Source: Mycobacterium sp. 1465703.0 | Lineage (GTDB): Bacteria; Actinomycetota; Actinomycetes; Mycobacteriales; Mycobacteriaceae | NCBI RefSeq assembly: GCF_001672975.1 | Contig: NZ_LZKU01000003.1 | Location: 1-61,152, forward strand | Reading direction: 5' to 3' | DNA length: 61,152 nt | Part shown: one piece after another, positions 54,561 to 61,152 of the stretch | Numbering within the stretch: the first letter of the stretch is position 1 | Layout: each line of letters starts with the position of its first letter | Notes under the pieces: model-generated | Told to the model about the DNA's origin: nothing | The model's input: only the letters and a program-made list of their open reading frames with translations | The model's database searches: none | Position numbers and translations under genes: made by a program

Positions 54561-55046
54561 TCAGGCAAGTCCGCGCCAGAAGGTCTCCAGCCACCCGGTC
54601 AACTCGCCGGCCCGGCCCAGCGCATCGGCCGGAACCGACCGAAACCGCGTCGCTGCGATGGCCGCCCAAAGCTCCTCTGTTTCGCGGGCTACCGTCGCCA
54701 GCCCCGCCTGCTGCAACTTCTCCGCGAACGGCAGCTGATGCTCATCGACGTGCTCTCCACGCGCCGAGCGACGCGGAACCACCACCGGGTGCTTCCCTTG
54801 CTCGATGCACAGCAGGGTCGATCCGGCCCCGGCGTGAGTGATGGCCACCGACGCGCACCTGATCTGCTCACAAACGTCCCCGAAGGACAGGAAGCGTTCG
54901 AATCTGGCGTGCCGCGGCTCATAGTTGCAGGTTCCGAGCTGGACGAAAAAGTCCTCCCCCACCGCGCCACTTCCGGCCAGCTCGTCGACCGCGCGCGCCA
55001 GCCGGTCGAAGGGGTGCACCTCCATCCCCATGATCACGAAGATCAC
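54561..55046 (-). CDS. Alg13/EpsE-like glycosyltransferase subunit
   Basis: 161 residues from GTG 55046 (ATG 55031 is alternative). GT28 C-terminal-type fold: VIFVIMGMEVHPFDRLARAV, FVQLGTCNYEPRHA, FLSFGDVCEQIRCASVAITH, then AGAGSTLLCIEQGKHPVVVP, the nucleotide-sugar binding loop. Its start overlaps the stop of the Alg14-like gene (GTGA), with GGGAGG upstream. Such split pairs form a membrane-recruited glycosyltransferase (Alg13-Alg14 or PssE-PssD), here probably adding the next sugar to the lipid-linked unit. Confidence 0.88.
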   Translation of the reverse strand: MIFVIMGMEVHPFDRLARAVDELAGSGAVGEDFFVQLGTCNYEPRHARFERFLSFGDVCEQIRCASVAITHAGAGSTLLCIEQGKHPVVVPRRSARGEHVDEHQLPFAEKLQQAGLATVARETEELWAAIAATRFRSVPADALGRAGELTGWLETFWRGLA

Positions 55047-55498
55047 ACGATCCTCCCGTGGTACTCGGTACCGGGGATTCGGTCGACCAACTCGGGCCAT
55101 TGCACCAGGAAGCGGGACGCGAACGGCTTCACCATCCGAGCCGTGAGCGAGAGTTCGGTGATGCGGGTGATGGACTCGACGAAAACGGTGGGAATCCGCA
55201 GCAGCCAGGCCAGCCAGAGGAAGGGGGCGGCCACACCCGACCCGGTGGTCAAGATCATGGCGGGTCGGTGGCGGAGCAAAAGCCGCAGCGCCAGAACCAG
55301 ATTGCGCACCAGGTTGGGGATGTTGCGGACGGTGGGGTGCGCCGCCCAATAGACTTCCTTCTGGTCGCGCAGCAGGTAGCGAGCGTCGGCCGTGGGGAAG
55401 CTCACCCAGTACCGATCCTTGTCCTCCCAGAATTCCCGCAGGCAGAACATCTCGTAGATATGCCCGCCGGAGGACGCAATCAGGAGCAGACGGCCCAT
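55043..55498 (-). CDS. Alg14/EpsD-like membrane anchor subunit
   Basis: 151 residues from ATG 55498 (MGRLLLIASSGGHIYEM). Alg14 motifs: the N-terminal SSGGH, YLLRDQKEVYWAAHPTVRNI, a membrane segment LVLALRLLLRHRPAMILTTG and SGVAAPFLWLAWLLRIPTVF. Recruits the catalytic Alg13-like subunit to the membrane. The two genes are coupled by a 4-base overlap and run opposite to the main polysaccharide operon. Confidence 0.88.
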   Translation of the reverse strand: MGRLLLIASSGGHIYEMFCLREFWEDKDRYWVSFPTADARYLLRDQKEVYWAAHPTVRNIPNLVRNLVLALRLLLRHRPAMILTTGSGVAAPFLWLAWLLRIPTVFVESITRITELSLTARMVKPFASRFLVQWPELVDRIPGTEYHGRIV

Positions 55499-55834
55499 GT
55501 CTCCCCTCACCTATGGCGCTCGCGACCAAGCTTTTGACGCACGAACACGAAGGCGATCGAGCCGAACTTCTGCTCGCCAAGACCGCCGTGGAAAGACTAA
55601 CTCCCGTTGTGGCCGTCCCACAGCCGTTGAGGCGTCGCGCCGGCCGTGGATGTTACCGACAGCAAGGAGTTTGACGAGATCTCCGGATTGTCAACCGCCC
55701 GGATGCTAACGTCCTCGTTGTCGGCTTGAGCGCGCCGAAGGCGCCGGTAGCTAACGGAATTCTTCCTGCGATCTGACAGCGCAGCTTTACAAGTCGCGGA
55801 TGCGAGACCGGAAAGTGAGTGAGAGGCGCCGCCG
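55499..55834. promoter_or_regulatory. Divergent intergenic region, alg14-like / gfo-like
   Basis: 336 bases between two divergent starts, so it should hold two promoters. I see scattered AT-rich stretches (around 55660-55720 and 55750-55800) and one small hairpin GCGCC-GAA-GGCGC (55732-55744), but no convincing promoter pair and no gene. Confidence 0.45.
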
Positions 55835-56959
55835 ATGATTCGAACGGCCATAGTCGGTTTGGGAAAGATGGGTTTGTCGCATCTTGCGATTCTTCGCATG
55901 CACCCAGACCTCGACGTGGTCGGTATCTGCGATTCGGCCGGCTATGTGCGAGACATCCTCGCCAAGTACACCGGTCTGCGTTGCTACGACGACTTCGATC
56001 GGATGCTGACGGAGACGAAGGCCGAAGCGGTTGTGGTCGCTGTTCCGTCGAGGCTGCACGCCCCGATGGTTGAGACGGCCCTGATGCGCGGAACACATGT
56101 GTTCTGTGAGAAGCCTTTCGTCCTTGATGTGAAAGATGGCGAGCGCCTGGTGACTTTGGCGGAGAGCAATCAGCTTGTCACTCAGGTCGGCTACCACTGC
56201 CGCTTTGTCGGTGCCTTCCAGGAGGCGGCCCGGATTGTCGCGTCCGGCGCGCTTGGGCGGGTACACCACGTGCGCTCTGAAGCGCACGGCCCGGTCGTCC
56301 TCCGCCAAAAAGGAAGCACATGGCGCGGGGTTAAAGGCGAGGGCGGCGGCGCCCTCTACGACTACGCGTGCCACGCGATCGACCTCATGAACTTCATTGC
56401 CGGCGTCCCGCATTCGGTCGACGGTGTGGTCCGCCATAGCATTTTCTCGCGCGACGTCGACGACGAGGTCTACTGCACGATGCGCTATGCCAACGGCGCG
56501 AGCGGTCAGTTATGCGTGAACTGGAGCGACGAAAGCTTCCGCAAGATGTCGACAAAGGTGTCGGTGTGGGGGACGAACGGCCGCATCGTCGCCGACCGGC
56601 AGGAGTGCCAGATCTATCTTCGGGAGACACACCCCGCGGTCCCCGAGTTCACCAAGGGATGGACGATCCGCTATACGACGGACCTCACCGACGAGGTCTG
56701 GTATTACCTTCGCGGCGAGGAGTATTCGGCGCAGATCGACTATTTCGCCCGCAGCGTGAAGCAGCGGCGGACCAATGGCGAGAACACATTTCGCTCCGCG
56801 ATCGATGTCGATCGGGTGGTCGAGATGATTACCGGCGCGGCGCTCGCCTCGCGCTCCGTGCCGCCATCGCAGACGGCGGCGAATGGGTCGGCACGGGGCT
56901 CGTTGCGTCGCGAAATCATCGCGCGCATCATGAAACTCGCCACCTCGAAGGCATCGTGA
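55835..56959 (+). CDS. Gfo/Idh/MocA-family oxidoreductase
   Basis: 374 residues. NAD(P)-binding Rossmann motif TAIVGLGKMGLSHLAIL, then VVAVPSRLHAPMVETALMRG and the EKP catalytic motif HVFCEKPFVLD. GGGALYDYACHAIDLMNF carries the catalytic His/Asp pattern. Probably oxidises a hydroxyl of a nucleotide sugar or polysaccharide residue. Its TGA overlaps the start of the next gene (GTGA). GC looks slightly lower than in neighbours by eye. Confidence 0.92.
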   Translation: MIRTAIVGLGKMGLSHLAILRMHPDLDVVGICDSAGYVRDILAKYTGLRCYDDFDRMLTETKAEAVVVAVPSRLHAPMVETALMRGTHVFCEKPFVLDVKDGERLVTLAESNQLVTQVGYHCRFVGAFQEAARIVASGALGRVHHVRSEAHGPVVLRQKGSTWRGVKGEGGGALYDYACHAIDLMNFIAGVPHSVDGVVRHSIFSRDVDDEVYCTMRYANGASGQLCVNWSDESFRKMSTKVSVWGTNGRIVADRQECQIYLRETHPAVPEFTKGWTIRYTTDLTDEVWYYLRGEEYSAQIDYFARSVKQRRTNGENTFRSAIDVDRVVEMITGAALASRSVPPSQTAANGSARGSLRREIIARIMKLATSKAS

Positions 56960-57831
56960 CCGTGGACCGGGTGCTTTTCGGAGACAATCAATTCTTCGGC
57001 GTCAACCACATGTCCGAGGGGAAGGCGCGCGCCCAGGCGATACGGTTCCAGCACCTCCCGGCTGTGCTGGACACGCTCGACGCCGCCTATCGGGAAGGCA
57101 TCCGCACGTTCATGTGTACGACCCACTATCGTGTCGGCGAAATCTGCGACCACTTCCGAGCCAACACCGCTCAATACCCCGATTACGTCTTTTACCCGTG
57201 CATGCCGTATGCGCACAAGTATGCGAATGCCGTGACCGAGTTCGGGATCCTCGAGGCACTGCGCAGATTTTTGCCGGACACCGGGGCGGTCAGGTCGATG
57301 TTCAAGGGCGGCGTGGCCGTCGCCGGCAAGGACATCGAGCCGATGATGGAACTCTTGGTCGATGCCGAGATGAAGATGTTCGCTGGACTGTCGACGCCCG
57401 TCGTCTTCCTTCAAAACGTGGTTACCGACTTACTTCTCGGGTTGGGGATGGAAGAGGCGTTCCGATTGTTTTCTGACCACGTGAAGCTCAAGTACGGCGC
57501 CGAGCCGGGTTTCATCACGATGAACCTTCCCCGTCTCCTCGATGCCCTCGACAGGCAGGGGATCGAAGATCCGATCGTGTGCACCAACTTCAACAAGATC
57601 GGCTTCCGGATGTGCGGGGGAACCGAGCTTTACCAGAAAACCATCCGCGAGCGTCGCTGCCGGCTGATTGCGATGTCCGTGTTGGCCTCGGGTGCGATTC
57701 CGCCGCGGGAGGCGATCGATTACGTCTGCAGACAACCGCAGATTCAGTCGATCGTGTTCGGCGCGTCCAGCCGTGTCAACATCCGGCAGACGAAGTCGCT
57801 GATCGACGAACTCTGGCAAGTGCCGACGTGA
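56956..57831 (+). CDS. Unrecognised TIM-barrel-like protein coupled to the Gfo/Idh gene
   Basis: 291 residues from GTG 56956. Begins VDRVLFGDNQFFGVNHMSEG and contains GIRTFMCTTHYRVGEICDHF, FKGGVAVAGKDIEPMMELL, VCTNFNKIGFRMCGG and the barrel-like ending IQSIVFGASSRVNIRQTKSL. The last block resembles aldo-keto-reductase-type barrels, where a final strand reads GASS/GAST, but no D-Y-K-H tetrad is evident. Conserved His/Cys/Asp residues suggest an enzyme. Translationally coupled to the dehydrogenase, so it probably acts on the same sugar. Ends 11 bases before the convergent GMC gene. Confidence 0.8.
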   Translation: MTVDRVLFGDNQFFGVNHMSEGKARAQAIRFQHLPAVLDTLDAAYREGIRTFMCTTHYRVGEICDHFRANTAQYPDYVFYPCMPYAHKYANAVTEFGILEALRRFLPDTGAVRSMFKGGVAVAGKDIEPMMELLVDAEMKMFAGLSTPVVFLQNVVTDLLLGLGMEEAFRLFSDHVKLKYGAEPGFITMNLPRLLDALDRQGIEDPIVCTNFNKIGFRMCGGTELYQKTIRERRCRLIAMSVLASGAIPPREAIDYVCRQPQIQSIVFGASSRVNIRQTKSLIDELWQVPT

Positions 57832-57842
57832 TTGCCGAGCCC

Positions 57843-59546
57843 TCAGTCAGCCGTAGAACCCGTTGGTGTGCAAGGTATTCGAGCGTTTGTCAGGCGCTCA
57901 GCAAGCCGGACACCCAGCGCGATCCCGAGCAGCGTCGGGTTGGCCTGGCTCGATGTCGGCAGGACCGAGGTGCTCGCAACGTACAACCCGCGCACCCCGT
58001 GGACTGCAAGATCGGGGTCCACGACGCCGGTGTCCGGAGTCTCGGACATCCGGGTCGTTCCGGACTGGTGGAAGCCGGCTCTGCCGGCTAGGTAGGCGCG
58101 TACCGAGCCCTCGACGTCGTCGGTCAGCCATTCCACGCATCCGGCGCCGTGGCGGCGAAGGTGCTCATCGATGAGAACGACGGCCTTGCGTACGCTTTCG
58201 TAATCGGCTTCGTCGAAGTGCATGTGAGTACGAATCCTGGGCATGCCGAGGCCGTCTCGCTCGTCGGTCAACTCCACCCGGCTTTCCCAGTGTGGAAGAT
58301 GCTCACCGTGGTAGTGGAGCAGGTACCGATTGTCGTTGCTCTTCACGAAAAAGCCTGGCGCCTTGCGGCCTTTTCGCAAGAACCGGGCGTAAGAGAACGA
58401 GAATACGAACCGGATCGAACCGAACAGATCTCGCAAGATATTGCGCAGGTGCTCGAAGATGCGCGGCGAGCCGTTCGTCTTGGTGTGCACCTCACGGATC
58501 GCCTCCGCGAGCAGGAACCGGCCGATCGGGGAGATCAGGGTCAGGTACACGCCTGACAGAATTCCACTTCGGTGGCTTGGGTCGCTGATCGGCGGGTTCA
58601 CCAACCAGACTGCAGCATTTGGCATTCCGTATTCACGCAGCAGGTGGGGATCGAAGGTAAAGCGCCGCCGAACGTACACCCCCTCGTTGTCCCGTTCGTA
58701 CGCGTAAATGATCTGGTCCGTGGCGAAATGCACCCGCGCGACCCGGGCCTCGACGTGGGACATATACCAGCGTCCCAGGTGCCCACCCGCGTTTCCCAGC
58801 CCGTCCGGATGATGACGCTGCGACGCAAGCAGCAGACGCGTCGCCTCCAAACCGCCAGTCGCGATGATGTAGTCCGCGGCGACCACCTTGCCTGAGCGAC
58901 CGTCGAGCGCCTTGACAACCAGATGGTCGACAGAGTCGCCGGCCGGGGTCGTCACAATCTCGGTGCAAGTGAGTCCGGTCCACAACGTGAGACAGCCGGC
59001 GTCTCGCAGCATGGATCCGTACTCACGCCCGAACCGCGTCGGCAAGGCCCAGCGCTCGAGATCGGTTGTGCGCACGTCGCCGTCGGGGAGCCCGAGGATC
59101 ATGTCGTCGTGCGCGAACTCAGGAATATCACGCGCATTGAAGGCCGCCTGACCGCACACCGCCCAATCGCAGGCCCGTTGGAGGTAGGGCTCGACGTCTT
59201 CGTATCGGATGGGCCAGGGTGCGTGCGCGGTGATGGGTCGGTCCTCGAAGTCGATGGGGTCGAACTTGACGCAGCGCCCGCCCCAGAGCGCCGATGTTCC
59301 TCCCACCTGCCGGCGGACCGTCAGATCACTACGCGAATGGAAGTAATCGTCTTGCCGCGAATCGAAAGTCGCCAGCTGCTGCACTGCTGGATCGGGGTGC
59401 TGCAGGCCACTTTCGATCAGCGCCACCTGAATACCCGAGCCGGCGAGTTCCAGGGCCGTCGCGATACCGATCGGACCGGCACCGACGACCACCACGTCGG
59501 TTTCGATCGTCGTGTTCGTGGCGAACTCGTCCGGCTTACGGATCAC
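57843..59546 (-). CDS. GMC-family FAD oxidoreductase
   Basis: 567 residues from GTG 59546. FAD-binding VVVVGAGPIGIATALELAGS, GGTSALWGGRCVKFDP and YIIATGGLEATRLLL. C-terminal GMC block FHQSGTTRMSETPDTGVVDP with the catalytic histidine, and SQANPTLLGIALGVRLAE with the partner asparagine. Likely oxidises a sugar or alcohol. Its start overlaps the AKR stop (GTGA). Runs opposite to the Gfo/Idh pair, tail to tail. Confidence 0.92.
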   Translation of the reverse strand: MIRKPDEFATNTTIETDVVVVGAGPIGIATALELAGSGIQVALIESGLQHPDPAVQQLATFDSRQDDYFHSRSDLTVRRQVGGTSALWGGRCVKFDPIDFEDRPITAHAPWPIRYEDVEPYLQRACDWAVCGQAAFNARDIPEFAHDDMILGLPDGDVRTTDLERWALPTRFGREYGSMLRDAGCLTLWTGLTCTEIVTTPAGDSVDHLVVKALDGRSGKVVAADYIIATGGLEATRLLLASQRHHPDGLGNAGGHLGRWYMSHVEARVARVHFATDQIIYAYERDNEGVYVRRRFTFDPHLLREYGMPNAAVWLVNPPISDPSHRSGILSGVYLTLISPIGRFLLAEAIREVHTKTNGSPRIFEHLRNILRDLFGSIRFVFSFSYARFLRKGRKAPGFFVKSNDNRYLLHYHGEHLPHWESRVELTDERDGLGMPRIRTHMHFDEADYESVRKAVVLIDEHLRRHGAGCVEWLTDDVEGSVRAYLAGRAGFHQSGTTRMSETPDTGVVDPDLAVHGVRGLYVASTSVLPTSSQANPTLLGIALGVRLAERLTNARIPCTPTGSTAD

Positions 59547-60499
59547 GCCGCAGCGCCCTTGTGAAACTCCTCGACGAGCGCGAGGAAACCGGCCGTGGTC
59601 TGCGCATCCGGCGGCGACGACACAGCGCCGGCCGCCTCGGCGACCCGCTCTGGCTTGGTGGTGCTGTAAAGGATTGCGCGGCAATCCATTGCGGTGGCCG
59701 ACGACCCGAGGATGAGCTTGGGCAGCACACCGGGAGCGAGCGGGTCGATTTGGAGGGCTGCGCCCCAGCGCTCCGCCAACCCGGGGTCGGCCCGCAGCGC
59801 TGCCGAGAGCGTCGCGTATGGCTTGTTCAGTACGCCGAACGCGAGATCGGCAGATCGCGGCGAAGGATTGATCACGTCGCTGCGCAGCTGGCTCACTCCC
59901 TCCGGGGCGAAGTCCCGGGCAAAATCCGTTTCGAGTCCCTCATCCTGCGAGACGCCCCAGGCGCGGATCTTGCCCTGCTGGCGCGCGCGTTCGAAGAACT
60001 CGCGCAGTTCATCGCTCGCTACCGTGTCCTGAGGACGGGGGGCGTGAACGAACAGGATGTCGACATAGTCGACGCCAAGCGCCGCGAGACTTTGGTCGAG
60101 GCTGCGCGCCGCGACGGCCGTGTCGTAGAACCGGGCGGCCTCGGACGGCGCCTGGCGCCGCTTGACCGTGCGGCGCAGCGCGGGCGCCTTTCGCAGCAAT
60201 GCTCGTGCCGGACTCTGAAACCGTCCCAGGCGCCGAGTCATGCCACCGACGTCGATGCCGAACTTGGTTGCGACAGTGACACTGTCGCGCTCGACGGTGC
60301 GCAAGAAGGCCCCGAGCTCGGCCTCCGCCATGCCCAGGCCGTACATCCGTGCGGTGTCGAAGTGGGTGATGCCGCTATCGACCGCGCTGGCCAACACGGC
60401 CATCCGCTCCTTGCGGGACGGCGACTGCAACAGAGCGCCGCAACCGAAACCGACCGCGCTCACGCTCAGCCGCGGTCCGGGAAGTTCAACCCGCTGCAA
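59543..60499 (-). CDS. Aldo-keto reductase
   Basis: 318 residues from TTG 60499 (TTG CAG CGG GTT). Catalytic tetrad visible: Asp and Tyr in THFDTARMYGLG, Lys in VATKFGID, His in LFVHAPRPQ. The N-terminal VSAVGFGCGALL and the C-terminal barrel are typical. It overlaps the upstream glycosyltransferase by 14 bases and the GMC gene by 4, forming a coupled trio. Reduces a carbonyl with NADPH, perhaps completing an oxidation-reduction epimerisation with the GMC or Gfo enzymes (inference). Confidence 0.9.
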   Translation of the reverse strand: MQRVELPGPRLSVSAVGFGCGALLQSPSRKERMAVLASAVDSGITHFDTARMYGLGMAEAELGAFLRTVERDSVTVATKFGIDVGGMTRRLGRFQSPARALLRKAPALRRTVKRRQAPSEAARFYDTAVAARSLDQSLAALGVDYVDILFVHAPRPQDTVASDELREFFERARQQGKIRAWGVSQDEGLETDFARDFAPEGVSQLRSDVINPSPRSADLAFGVLNKPYATLSAALRADPGLAERWGAALQIDPLAPGVLPKLILGSSATAMDCRAILYSTTKPERVAEAAGAVSSPPDAQTTAGFLALVEEFHKGAAA

Positions 60500-61152
60500 T
60501 GCGGCTGCCCTGGTAGATCCGGCGAAGCTCGGCGTCGATGACGTGGGGGCTACGCGTCGCGGCGACATGCTCCTGGCCCCGGCGCCCGTCGCGTTCGGCC
60601 AGACCCGGGTCACGCAGGTACCGCCCGATCGCCGCCGCCAAGGCGGGCACATCGCCAACGGGCACAAGCATATTCGGGTCTGGCGCGATGTCGGCTGTGC
60701 CACCCACGGGAGTTGCCACAAACGGTCGCGCACCCGCCAGGGCCTCGGTGAGGATCATCGGCATTCCCTCCGCCAACGACGGGAGTGCCACCACCCGCAC
60801 CGACCGCAGCAGCTCGCGGATGCTATCCGGATTTATCGGGCCTTCCACAGTCAACCGCTCCGTCGGCGGTGGAGCGTAGTCGTCGATGGGACCGACTATG
60901 CGACAAGCCCCCTCGATGCCCTCGGCGAGAAGCAGCCGCCACGCCGCGACGAGGGTCTCGACACCTTTGCGCACACCGATGCTGCCCGCGAAAAGCACCA
61001 CGGGTCGCGTCGAGCCGGCCCCGGGCGCATCTCGATCAATCACGACCGGGTTGGCCACGATGGAGGTTGGCACCATGGGCGCCACGTTGAAGCATGCGGA
61101 CCACGCGATCTTGTTGTCGGAGGAGGCGCGTGCCGCCGCCGCCGAGGTGGCG
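60486..61152 (-). CDS. GT4 glycosyltransferase (5' part beyond window)
   Basis: The frame is open to the right edge, so only about the last 220 residues are seen. GT-B C-terminal domain: VVLFAGSIGVRKGVETLVAA, then GPINPDSIRELLRSV and the E-x7-E motif SLAEGMPMILTEALAG, followed by FVATPVGGTADI. First gene seen of the GT-AKR-GMC run. Donor unknown. Confidence 0.9.
   Translation of the reverse strand, partial: ATSAAAARASSDNKIAWSACFNVAPMVPTSIVANPVVIDRDAPGAGSTRPVVLFAGSIGVRKGVETLVAAWRLLLAEGIEGACRIVGPIDDYAPPPTERLTVEGPINPDSIRELLRSVRVVALPSLAEGMPMILTEALAGARPFVATPVGGTADIAPDPNMLVPVGDVPALAAAIGRYLRDPGLAERDGRRGQEHVAATRSPHVIDAELRRIYQGSRIAAG

Overview
The window is a high-GC actinobacterial chromosome segment from a Mycobacterium. 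It carries a PPE gene, mycobacterial lipoproteins (lpqU, lpqT), rpfB, pks16 and an adenylate cyclase/ATPase/LuxR regulator. Most of 1-41 kb follows, in inverted orientation, the gene order I recall for M. tuberculosis Rv1033c (trcR) to Rv1007c (metS). The species cannot be fixed from sequence alone.

Layout. 1-2.1 kb: end of trcR plus trcS, a two-component pair. 2.1-10.6 kb: a high-affinity potassium locus in which a tiny membrane-peptide gene, kdpF, A, B, C, D and E lie head to tail on one strand, preceded by a region with strong repeat structure. 10.7-16.7 kb (minus strand): a small winged-helix-like protein, ppx2, a DUF501 protein, divIC, eno, lpqU, mazG. 16.7-22.5 kb: mfd, an extra lysA-type decarboxylase on the opposite strand, and a TetR regulator. 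22.6-26.4 kb: tRNA-Gln, glmU, prsA, an ArsC-like gene, lpqT. 26.4-32.0 kb looks inserted relative to M. tuberculosis: the cyclase/ATPase/LuxR regulator, a cytochrome P450 and a short-chain dehydrogenase. 32.1-41.3 kb: rplY, pth, pks16, ispE, ksgA, rpfB (with a hairpin/U-tract leader), tatD, metS.

From 41.4 kb to the right edge the M. tuberculosis order is lost and the DNA looks accessory. It holds a PAS protein, a polysaccharide deacetylase, a BcsB-like exported protein, two tandem paralogous TetR regulators, two small ORFs flanking a PPE gene, and a surface-polysaccharide cluster. That cluster has a WbaP-type initiating phosphoglycosyltransferase, a Wzx-like flippase, a GT2-GT4 fusion, further glycosyltransferases including an Alg13/Alg14-type pair, a Gfo/Idh dehydrogenase with an unrecognised partner, a GMC oxidoreductase and an aldo-keto reductase. 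Four-base stop/start overlaps show tight coupling. No polymerase (Wzy) or chain-length protein is visible, so the cluster probably continues to the right.

Most novel-looking items: the 27-residue membrane peptide coupled to kdpF; tandem 11-bp-spaced repeats ahead of kdp; the four-cysteine insertion in KdpC; the small ORFs on either side of the PPE gene; the tandem TetR/BcsB-like/deacetylase set next to a polysaccharide cluster; and a 20-bp motif shared by two distant loci.
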